The translations under genes were made by a program, and so were the position numbers. Source: Chloroflexota bacterium (GTDB lineage: Bacteria > Chloroflexota > Anaerolineae > B4-G1 > SLSP01). Taken from it: a DNA stretch of 6,411 nt. The DNA lies in the NCBI GenBank assembly GCA_012798275.1, contig JAAZNO010000655.1, forward strand, positions 1 through 6,411, written 5' to 3'. Below the pieces are notes generated by a model. That model had not been told where the DNA came from and ran no database searches. It saw only the letters and a list, made by a program, of their open reading frames with translations. Shown piece by piece: positions 1-4,985 of this stretch. How positions within the stretch are numbered: position 1 is the stretch's first letter; every line of letters begins with the position of its first letter.

Positions 1-344
1 CATCCAGCGCCACCGTAACCTCGTCCTCCACCGTGCCCGTCGCCAACCACGCCCCAACACGCTTTCGAGCGTGGCCAGCGGAGGAGATGGAGGACGCGCC
101 AGACGGTGCCGTAGACTGGCACAGGCGTTCCCACCTTGAAACCCAGCGGCCGGAAGAATTGCTGCCAATGATGTTCCCCCCAGCCCAGCATCCCGCGCAA
201 ATTACCCTCGCCGTTCAAGGCGGCTAAGATCAGCATGCCCAACACACTTGCCAGGGGATAGAGCCGCCCCTGGCGCCGCCGGGCATCGAGCACATCCTGC
301 AATTTCGCTAGCGGATTGATCGTGGTAACGGTTGAAACAGTCAT
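1..344 (-). pseudogene. ISAs1/H-repeat-like transposase, N-terminal part, two frameshifts, runs off window
   Basis: Reading leftwards from ATG at 344-342, the product starts MTVSTVTTINPLAKLQDVLD, followed by an RRRQGRLYPLASVLGMLILAALNG stretch cut here as RRRQGRLYPLA / SVLGMLILAALNG. This matches the N-terminal domain typical of ISAs1 and H-repeat-associated DDE transposases (a 'DPRRRQGRRYPL' motif, then a hydrophobic helix). The frame stays open past VYGTVWRVLHLL, but the family-like continuation TLESVLG lies in another frame (shift near 72-85). WLATGTVEDEVTVALDG lies in a third frame (shift near 49-58, in a run of C's). Each shift fits one missing base. The VALDG at the window edge should be the start of the first catalytic Asp motif (ALDGKT). 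The rest of the gene, with the other D and E, lies outside. No terminal inverted repeat of the IS was recognised. The family call is fairly sure. The pseudogene status could be undone if the indels are assembly errors. Confidence 0.7.
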
Positions 345-368
345 GGGCACACCTGCAATGACTGTTTC
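334..368. repeat. 11-bp perfect inverted repeat spanning the transposase start codon
   Basis: GAAACAGTCAT (334-344) and ATGACTGTTTC (358-368) are exact reverse complements separated by 13 bases. A further GGTAA (324-328) can pair with TTACC (369-373) if five bases bulge out. In the minus-strand mRNA the transposase ATG lies inside the stem, and any weak ribosome-binding sequence lies in the loop. No run of U follows, so it is not a usual terminator. It may limit translation of the transposase. Confidence 0.6.
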
Positions 369-374
369 TTACCA

Positions 375-403
375 TTTACACCCCTTCGTGCGGTTCTAGT
401 CAA
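375..403 (-). promoter_or_regulatory. Predicted sigma-70 promoter of the transposase
   Basis: On the minus strand, TTGACT (403-398) is followed after 17 bases by TGTAAA (380-375). This gives 5/6 and 4/6 matches to the -35 and -10 consensus. Transcription would start near 368, about 25 bases before the start codon at 344. That is just where the inverted repeat over the start codon begins. Prediction only. Confidence 0.45.
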
Positions 404-438
404 AGCATTGATAAGCCCTAAAGATGAAACGCGGATCA

Positions 439-466
439 TTGACATCCCCCCGAAAACTGCTATGAT
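439..466 (+). promoter_or_regulatory. Sigma-70 promoter with extended -10 for the Thr/Pro-rich protein gene
   Basis: TTGACA (439-444, perfect -35), a 16-base spacer, then TATGAT (461-466, 5/6) preceded by TGC, which makes an extended -10. The start would be near 473, leaving about 23 untranslated bases before the ATG at 496. No convincing Shine-Dalgarno sequence is present in that leader. Confidence 0.75.
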
Positions 467-495
467 GATTTTGATCGTGGCAGCGAGACACAAGC

Positions 496-1056
496 ATGGA
501 AAATCTGCGGACGCAAAAACCCATTTATACCATCCTGATCACCATCATCCTGGCGACCCTTCCCTGCTACTGCCTGGGATTCATCGCGCTGAGCCTGCGC
601 CCCGGGGCACGCTCGACCGCCACGGCCACCGCCACCCGCCAGGCGACCTCGCTGCCGAGCGAGACGCCGTATGTGGTCGGCCCCGGCACGACGACGCCGC
701 ACGCCCTCCCGCCCACCCCCACCCAGTGGTTCCCGCCCACCTTCACCCCCACGGCGACGCCCACCCAAACGCCGACGCCCACCCCAACACCAACTGAAAC
801 GTCAACGCCGACGCTCACCCCAACACCAACTGAAACGTCAGCGCCGACATCCACCGAGACCGCCACCCCCACGCCAACCGCGTCGCCCACCGCCACGCCG
901 ACGGCATCGCCCACCGCCACGCCGACGGCATCGCCCACCCCCACGCCGACGGCATCGCCCACCGCCACGCCGACTGCGTCGCCGACGCTGACACCCACCC
1001 TGACGGCGACGTCCACGGTCACCGCCACAGCGGTCATCACCCCACCCGCGCCATGA
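496..1056 (+). CDS. Membrane-anchored Thr/Pro-rich low-complexity protein
   Basis: A 186-residue protein of unknown function. Residues 1-9 are short and basic (MENLRTQKP). Residues 10-34 form one strongly hydrophobic segment, either an uncleaved signal anchor or a signal peptide. C24 and C26 are present but do not form a good lipobox. From about residue 39 to the end it is almost only Thr, Pro, Ser and Ala ([20 protein letters not shown] style), with no recognisable folded domain. The expected layout is an N-terminus in the cytoplasm, one membrane span, and a long extended stalk outside the cell that could be O-glycosylated. Such 'TPTPT' stretches are common as linkers in Chloroflexota surface proteins. 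Here the linker stands alone without a catalytic or binding domain. The start follows a strong promoter by about 23 bases. Reality as a gene is supported by the promoter, the membrane segment and the in-frame repeats. The antisense ORF over the same DNA is a composition artefact. Confidence 0.7.
   Translation: MENLRTQKPIYTILITIILATLPCYCLGFIALSLRPGARSTATATATRQATSLPSETPYVVGPGTTTPHALPPTPTQWFPPTFTPTATPTQTPTPTPTPTETSTPTLTPTPTETSAPTSTETATPTPTASPTATPTASPTATPTASPTPTPTASPTATPTASPTLTPTLTATSTVTATAVITPPAP
781..852 (+). repeat. 36-bp direct repeat, two copies, in-frame
   Basis: Copies at 781-816 and 817-852 start with the same 24 bases (ACCCCAACACCAACTGAAAC and the next four) and then diverge slightly. 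They encode [12 protein letters not shown] and [12 protein letters not shown], residues 96-119 of the Thr/Pro-rich protein. The unit is a multiple of three, so changes in copy number would keep the frame. Confidence 0.8.
877..972 (+). repeat. 24-bp tandem repeat, four copies, in-frame
   Basis: Four consecutive 24-base units (877-900, 901-924, 925-948, 949-972) encode TASPTATP or TASPTPTP. Units 2 and 4 are identical, unit 3 differs by one base, and unit 1 by two or so. A fifth, degraded unit follows at 973. They lengthen the extracellular stalk (residues 128-159). Near identity at the DNA level suggests recent slippage or recombination. Confidence 0.85.
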
Positions 1057-1068
1057 CACCTGCATTCC

Positions 1069-1128
1069 CCGGCATTTCCGCACTCCCAAGCCGCGCTCCG
1101 GTCAGCCATCGCAGCGCGGCCATGCCGG
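1069..1128. repeat. Nested inverted repeats after the Thr/Pro-rich gene
   Basis: The inner arms GCCGCGCT (1090-1097) and AGCGCGGC (1113-1120) are an exact 8-bp pair with a 15-base loop. The outer arms CCGGCAT (1069-1075) and ATGCCGG (1122-1128) are an exact 7-bp pair. Only TTT follows (1132-1134), so this would be a weak intrinsic terminator at best. It may stop transcription of the upstream gene or mark a regulatory structure. Confidence 0.4.
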
Positions 1129-1157
1129 AAGTTTATACCGTCGCCCAGCCAGGCACA

Positions 1158-1193
1158 GGTGAGCCAGCCCTCCTTCCCTCCTCGCGGCTCACC
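1158..1193. repeat. 8-bp inverted repeat upstream of the M42 operon
   Basis: GGTGAGCC (1158-1165) and GGCTCACC (1186-1193) are exact reverse complements around a 20-base pyrimidine-rich loop. The right arm falls where the -35 element of the predicted downstream promoter would be, so it could be an operator. No protein is known to bind it. Confidence 0.4.
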
Positions 1194-1203
1194 CCCTGCT
1201 GGA

Positions 1204-1212
1204 TGCTATCTT
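1204..1212 (+). promoter_or_regulatory. Possible extended -10 promoter of the M42 peptidase operon
   Basis: TGCTATCTT resembles the TGCTATGAT extended -10 found at two other promoters in this window (458-466 and 4407-4415). No good -35 lies 16-18 bases upstream. Transcription would start near 1219, leaving about 15 bases that contain the ribosome-binding site AAAGGAG (1223-1229). Confidence 0.35.
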
Positions 1213-1233
1213 CGCCGGAGTGAAAGGAGCCCC

Positions 1234-2289
1234 TTGAATACCCTCGAACTGATCCAACAACTGAGCGCAGCCGTCGGACCTTCTGGACGCGAAGCGGCGG
1301 TCAGTGACGTCCTCCGCCCTCTCTGGGAACCCTGGAGCGACGAGCTGCGCACCGACGCCATGGGCAACCTCATCGCCCTGCAACGCGGCAACGGCGCGGA
1401 ACCCCGCCCGGCATTGATGAGCGCCGCCCACATGGATGAAATCGCGCTCATCGTCACCGGCATCGAAAAGGGATTCCTGCACGTCCACCGCATCGGCGGA
1501 ACGGATTGCCGCGCGCTGCTGGGACTGGAAGTGACGGTGCACGGCCAGGAAGACCTGCCCGGCATCATCGGCACCCGGCCCCCTCACGTCCTGAGCGCCG
1601 ATGAGCGCGGACGCATTGTCCCATGGGAAAAACTCTTTGTGGATGTCGGCCTGCCGCACGCCGAGGTCGTCGCGCGCGTCCCCATTGGCGCGCCGGTTTC
1701 CATCCAACGTCCGCTCATCCGCCTGCAGAACGACCTGGTCGCCGGGAAAGCCCTGGATAATCGCGCCTCCGTCGCCGCGCTCACGCTGGCGTTGCAGCAG
1801 TTGCGCCGCCGCGAACACGCCTGGGATTTCTACGCCGTCGCTACCGTGCAAGAAGAAGTCGGCGCGAAGGGCGCGCTGACCAGCGCCTTTGGACTCAATC
1901 CGACGCTCGCCATCGCCCTGGACGTGACCTTTGGCAAACAGGCCGATGATAATGGCGGCGGCACTTTCCCCCTCGACAAAGGCCCTACCATCGGCATAGG
2001 CCCCAACTTCCACCCGCAGCTCGTCCAACGGCTGCGCGACGTCGCCAAAAGTGAGGAAATTCCCACCGCCCTCGAACCCCTGCCCGGCCATAGCGGTACC
2101 GATGCGTGGAGCATCCAAACGGCGCGGGAAGGTATCCCCTGCGGCCTGCTCGGCATTCCCCTGCGCTACATGCATCAGCCGGTGGAGACGCTCGCCCTGC
2201 GCGACGTTGAACGTACCGCGCGGTTGCTGGCCGCTTTCACCGCGAGCCTCGAGGCCGATTACCGTCCCCGCTGGGAGGATGAACAATGA
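1234..2289 (+). CDS. M42-family metallo-aminopeptidase, first of three
   Basis: A 351-residue cytoplasmic metallopeptidase of the M42 family (glutamyl/deblocking aminopeptidase, endoglucanase M-like, TET type), which removes N-terminal residues from short peptides. Expected residues are present, numbered from the TTG start: H66 and catalytic D68 in AHMDEIA, bridging ligand D175 in ALDNR, general base E207 and ligand E208 in QEEVG, ligand D230 in ALDVT, and ligand H314 in YMHQP. The usual Gly after AHMDEI is Ala. The open frame extends upstream to 1159, but the first 25 residues (MSQPSFPPRGSPPAGC...) are unlike the family and cross an inverted repeat. TTG at 1234 has AAAGGAG four bases before it and gives a normal N-terminus (LNTLELIQQLSAAVGPSGRE). 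Its stop overlaps the next gene by four bases, so translation is probably coupled. Substrate specificity cannot be read from the sequence. Confidence 0.9.
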   Translation: MNTLELIQQLSAAVGPSGREAAVSDVLRPLWEPWSDELRTDAMGNLIALQRGNGAEPRPALMSAAHMDEIALIVTGIEKGFLHVHRIGGTDCRALLGLEVTVHGQEDLPGIIGTRPPHVLSADERGRIVPWEKLFVDVGLPHAEVVARVPIGAPVSIQRPLIRLQNDLVAGKALDNRASVAALTLALQQLRRREHAWDFYAVATVQEEVGAKGALTSAFGLNPTLAIALDVTFGKQADDNGGGTFPLDKGPTIGIGPNFHPQLVQRLRDVAKSEEIPTALEPLPGHSGTDAWSIQTAREGIPCGLLGIPLRYMHQPVETLALRDVERTARLLAAFTASLEADYRPRWEDEQ

Positions 2290-3332
2290 ACCGCGATGCC
2301 CTGCTCGAATTGCTTTACATGCTGTCCAACACGCCGGGGACTTCGGGCGACGAGATCGAAGTGCGCCGGGCGCTCCGTCCGCACCTGGAGGGACATGTAG
2401 AAAGCCTGCGCGTGGACGCGATGGGCAATCTCATCGCCCACAAAAAAGGCACCGGCGCTCATGACCTGCGCGTGCTGCTCACGGCCCACATGGACGAGGT
2501 CGGCCTGATGGTGGTAGATCACACCGGCGAGGGCGCCCTCAAAGTGGCAACCTCCGGCAGCATTGACGCCCGCCTGCTGCCGGGATTGGAAGTGCGCGTG
2601 GGCCCCCAGGCCCGGCCCGGCGTCATCGGCATCAAAGCCATTCACCGCGCGGATGAGGACGAGAACGTCATCCCCGTGAGCGCGCTCACCGTGGACATCG
2701 GCGCCCACGACCGCGAGGAGGCGCTCGAGCTCGCCCCCATCGGGACCCGCATCACCTTCGCCACCACCGCGCACCCCCTGGGACAGCTCGTGGCCGGCAA
2801 GGCCTTCGATGATCGCGCCGGCTGCGCCGCCCTCGTCGCGCTGTTGCAAGGGCCGCCGCTCCCCTGTGACGTCTTCGGCGTCTTCACCGTCCAGGAAGAA
2901 GTCGGGCTGCGCGGCGCGCGGGTCGCGGGCTACACCGTCGCCCCCGCGGCGGCCTTCGTCCTGGAAGGCACCATCGCCGATGACCTGCCCAAAGAGGAAG
3001 AAGGCAGTCCCACCTCGGAGATCGGCAAGGGGCCGGTCCTCACGGTCATGGACCGCTCCTATGTCGCCGATCCGAGGTTGGTGCGTTTGGTGATCCAGGT
3101 CGCTACGGCAGCGGGCATCCCCTACCAGTTCAAACAGCCCGGCATCGGCGGCACCGACGCCGGCACTATTCACTTCACCCGCGAGGGCGTGCCGGCGATC
3201 ACTCTGGCGATCCCCTGCCGTTACATTCACGGCCCGGTCGCGCTGCTCGATCCGCAAGACCTGGAACACACCGTTGCGCTGCTGCGCGCGTCCCTGGAAC
3301 AGCTGACGCCAGAGGTCATTCAACGCCCGTAA
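2286..3332 (+). CDS. M42-family metallo-aminopeptidase, second of three
   Basis: A 348-residue M42 peptidase, cytoplasmic, expected to bind two metal ions and to assemble into dodecameric tetrahedral particles like its relatives. Key positions are H68 and D70 in AHMDEVG, D175 in FDDRAG, E204/E205 in QEEVGLRG, and H315 in YIHGP. At the position where many members have Asp (ALDV), it has E227 in VLEGT, followed by IADD. Glu as the metal ligand is known in one M42 subgroup, so activity is still expected, and this difference may mark the substrate class. The start is clear: ATG overlaps the preceding TGA as ATGA, with GGGAGG (2273-2278) seven bases upstream. It is as diverged from its two neighbours as ordinary paralogues are, so this is not a recent duplication. 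Exact substrate unknown. Confidence 0.92.
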   Translation: MNRDALLELLYMLSNTPGTSGDEIEVRRALRPHLEGHVESLRVDAMGNLIAHKKGTGAHDLRVLLTAHMDEVGLMVVDHTGEGALKVATSGSIDARLLPGLEVRVGPQARPGVIGIKAIHRADEDENVIPVSALTVDIGAHDREEALELAPIGTRITFATTAHPLGQLVAGKAFDDRAGCAALVALLQGPPLPCDVFGVFTVQEEVGLRGARVAGYTVAPAAAFVLEGTIADDLPKEEEGSPTSEIGKGPVLTVMDRSYVADPRLVRLVIQVATAAGIPYQFKQPGIGGTDAGTIHFTREGVPAITLAIPCRYIHGPVALLDPQDLEHTVALLRASLEQLTPEVIQRP

Positions 3333-3390
3333 GGGCCGTCCTGAGCCATTGCCAGGGCAAAACCAATCTCACTCACACAAGGAGCAAACT

Positions 3391-4377
3391 GTGGATCTGG
3401 AACTGCTGACCCAACTCACACAGGCTTTTGGCCCTCCGGGGTACGAAGAGGAAATCCGCGCCGTCATCCGCGAAGTCGTCACGCCGCTGGCGGATTCCGT
3501 TTGGGTGGATCCGCTAGGGAGCCTGGTAGCGCTCAAACGCGGGACCGGCGGCGGGAAAAAGACCGTGCTGGCCGCCCACATGGACGAAATCGGCGTGATG
3601 GTCACCTACGTTGACGAGAAGGGCTATCTCCGGTTCACGCGCATGGGCGGCATCAGCCCGTTGATGCACATCGGGGGACGGGTGCGCTTCGCCGATGGCA
3701 CGGTGGGGGTGATCTCCGTCGAGCGGCGCGAGGATTCCTCCAAAATTCCCGCCCTCGAACAGCTCTACATTGACGTGGGCGCCAGCAGCCGCGAGGACGC
3801 GCCAGTGAAGGTAGGCGATCCCGCCGTCTTCATGCGTCCGCTGGTCGCTCAGGGACGCCGTCTCATCAGCAAGACGCTGGACGATCGCGTGGGCTGCTAC
3901 GTCCTCATCGAAACGCTGCGGCGCCTGGGCCCCACCCCTGACGACCTCTACTTCCTGTTCAGCGTGCAGGAAGAGGTCACCCTTTCGGGCGCACGCACCT
4001 CGGCCTACAAGATTGATCCCGACATGGCGCTTGCCGTGGACGTGACCATGACCGGCGACACCCCTAAGGCCCTGCCCATGGCGGTCGAGATGGGGAAAGG
4101 GCCGGCGATCAAAGTGCAGGATAGCGGCATGATCGCGCATCCCGCCGTGCGGGACCTGTTGATCGCGGCCGCAGAGCGCGTCGGCATTCCCTATCAGCGG
4201 GAAATCCTGCTGGGCGGCTCGACGGATGCAGCAGCCATGCAATTGGTGCGGGGTGGCGTTCCCAGCGGCTGCGTCAGCATCCCCTGCCGCTATGTGCACT
4301 CGCCTTCCGAAATGGTGGACGTCACAGACGTGGAACAGACGGTGGCGTTGCTCAGCGCCGCGCTGGCCCCCGCCTGA
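3391..4377 (+). CDS. M42-family metallo-aminopeptidase, third of three
   Basis: A 328-residue M42 peptidase. Key positions, counted from GTG 3391: H63 and D65 in AHMDEIG, D164 in LDDRVG, E194/E195 in QEEV, D217 in AVDVT, H303 in YVHSP. The motif after the catalytic glutamates is QEEVTLSGA, where the family usually has QEEVGLRGA. That is a local deviation next to the active site. The frame is open from 3349, but AAGGAG (3379-3384) stands six bases before GTG, and the start VDLELLTQLTQAFGPPGYEE matches family N-termini. The residues before it (MPGQNQSHSHKEQT) do not. It lies 58 bases after the second gene with no terminator between, so it is probably in the same transcript. Its role is likely peptide trimming, possibly in mixed particles with the other two. 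Confidence 0.9.
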   Translation: MDLELLTQLTQAFGPPGYEEEIRAVIREVVTPLADSVWVDPLGSLVALKRGTGGGKKTVLAAHMDEIGVMVTYVDEKGYLRFTRMGGISPLMHIGGRVRFADGTVGVISVERREDSSKIPALEQLYIDVGASSREDAPVKVGDPAVFMRPLVAQGRRLISKTLDDRVGCYVLIETLRRLGPTPDDLYFLFSVQEEVTLSGARTSAYKIDPDMALAVDVTMTGDTPKALPMAVEMGKGPAIKVQDSGMIAHPAVRDLLIAAAERVGIPYQREILLGGSTDAAAMQLVRGGVPSGCVSIPCRYVHSPSEMVDVTDVEQTVALLSAALAPA

Positions 4378-4387
4378 AGATTTGAGT

Positions 4388-4415
4388 TTGAATCCGCCGC
4401 ATTTTATGCTATGAT
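4388..4415 (+). promoter_or_regulatory. Sigma-70 promoter with extended -10 for rsfS
   Basis: TTGAAT (4388-4393, 4/6), a 16-base spacer, then TATGAT (4410-4415) preceded by TGC. The start would be near 4422, giving a leader of about 57 bases. It has the same 16-base spacing and the same TGCTATGAT box as the promoter at 439-466. Confidence 0.65.
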
Positions 4416-4422
4416 AAGAGTG

Positions 4423-4444
4423 AACGTGTAAACGTGCGAACGTG
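4423..4444 (+). repeat. AACGTG repeated three times at 8-base spacing in the rsfS leader
   Basis: AACGTG occurs at 4423, 4431 and 4439, exactly eight bases apart. A CACGTG palindrome (4455-4460) then follows and can pair with the third copy (ACGTG with CACGT, ten-base loop). The repeats lie just after the predicted transcription start. Confidence 0.6.
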
Positions 4445-4478
4445 AGCACCTGGGCACGTGTTTATTTTCAAAGGAGAA

Positions 4479-4832
4479 ATGTTGGATAGCCTGGAACTAG
4501 CTCGTCAGATTGCGGACATTCTGGCTGAAAAACAAGCCGAGGACATTCTCATTCTAGATTTACAGGCGTTGACGCCCATCGCCGACTACTTTGTCATCTG
4601 TACCGGCACCAGTCAACGCCAGCTGCGCGCCCTCCAACAGGCGATTTACGAGGGCCTGAAGCAAAGCGCCGACCGTCGCTTAGCGGCTGGCATCGAAGGG
4701 ACGCCCGAATCGGGATGGCTGTTGATGGATTACGGCGAGGTCGTCGTCCATCTGTTTGAGGCTGAGACCCGCGCCTTCTATCGTCTGGAAGAACTTTGGG
4801 GAACCGGGCGCATCGTTGCCAAAATTCAATGA
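4479..4832 (+). CDS. rsfS: Ribosomal silencing factor RsfS (Iojap family)
   Basis: A 117-residue protein of normal family length. RsfS binds ribosomal protein uL14 (L14) on the large subunit and blocks joining with the small subunit, lowering translation when nutrients are scarce. Visible family signatures are the AEDILILDLQALTPIADYF region, the CTGTSQRQLRAL motif, EGTPESGWLLMDYGEVVVHL, and the closing RAFYRLEELWG. The start is uncertain within three bases. ATG at 4479 is only two bases after AAGGAG (4471-4476), while the next codon, TTG at 4482, has a better five-base gap and gives (M)DSLELARQIAD, the usual N-terminus. The longer frame from GTG 4458 has no ribosome-binding site. In many bacteria rsfS follows nadD; here it has its own promoter and is followed by a terminator, so it looks monocistronic. 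Confidence 0.94.
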   Translation: MLDSLELARQIADILAEKQAEDILILDLQALTPIADYFVICTGTSQRQLRALQQAIYEGLKQSADRRLAAGIEGTPESGWLLMDYGEVVVHLFEAETRAFYRLEELWGTGRIVAKIQ

Positions 4833-4882
4833 GCTCCTGGGCCTGAAACCCGCTCAGGATCTCAAGAGTACCTCACCACCTG

Positions 4883-4910
4883 GCCCAGGGGGCGCCCCCT
4901 GGGCTTTCTT
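4883..4910 (+). terminator. Strong intrinsic terminator after rsfS
   Basis: Two 11-base arms, GCCCAGGGGGC (4883-4893) and GCCCCCTGGGC (4894-4904), form a perfect 22-base palindrome. TTTCTT (4905-4910) follows directly. In RNA it folds as a stem of about nine G/C-rich pairs with a tetraloop-sized end. It lies 50 bases after the rsfS stop and separates it from the yvcK promoter. Confidence 0.85.
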
Positions 4911-4950
4911 ATGGTTAGAAAAGCGCCACAGTCCCACGCGCCAAAAACCG

Positions 4951-4978
4951 TTGACACCCTTGCGACAACAGGTATAAT
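4951..4978 (+). promoter_or_regulatory. Perfect-consensus sigma-70 promoter of yvcK
   Basis: TTGACA (4951-4956) and TATAAT (4973-4978) both match the consensus exactly, with a 16-base spacer. The transcript should begin about seven bases after the -10, near 4985. That is at or next to the ATG at 4986. Confidence 0.85.
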
Positions 4979-4985
4979 GATAAAG

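Noticed and set aside
33..227. Plus-strand 64-residue frame at the left edge
   Set aside because: It lies opposite the recognisable transposase remnant and has no domain signature or ribosome-binding site.
877..972. Regular 24-bp repeats as a possible CRISPR array
   Set aside because: The units are directly adjacent with no spacers and encode TASPTATP in frame, so they are coding tandem repeats.
567..1109. Long minus-strand frame rich in [11 protein letters not shown] repeats
   Set aside because: It is the antisense shadow of the Thr/Pro-rich gene. The repeat DNA is GC-rich and lacks stops in several frames, and there is no promoter or ribosome-binding site for it.
1159..1233. Upstream GTG start for the first M42 gene
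   Set aside because: The added 25 residues are unlike M42 N-termini and the stretch contains an inverted repeat and a likely -10. TTG at 1234 with AAAGGAG before it fits better.
1189..2286. Long minus-strand open frames opposite all three M42 genes and yvcK
   Set aside because: They are compositional mirrors in GC-rich DNA. The plus-strand products have clear family motifs and ribosome-binding sites, and the minus-strand products show none.
4458..4478. GTG at 4458 as rsfS start
   Set aside because: It has no ribosome-binding site, and the real one (AAGGAG) lies downstream of it. The added residues are outside the family alignment.
4911..4985. Upstream ATG start at 4911 for yvcK
   Set aside because: It directly follows the terminator T-run and the stretch contains the perfect promoter, so it would not be in the main transcript.
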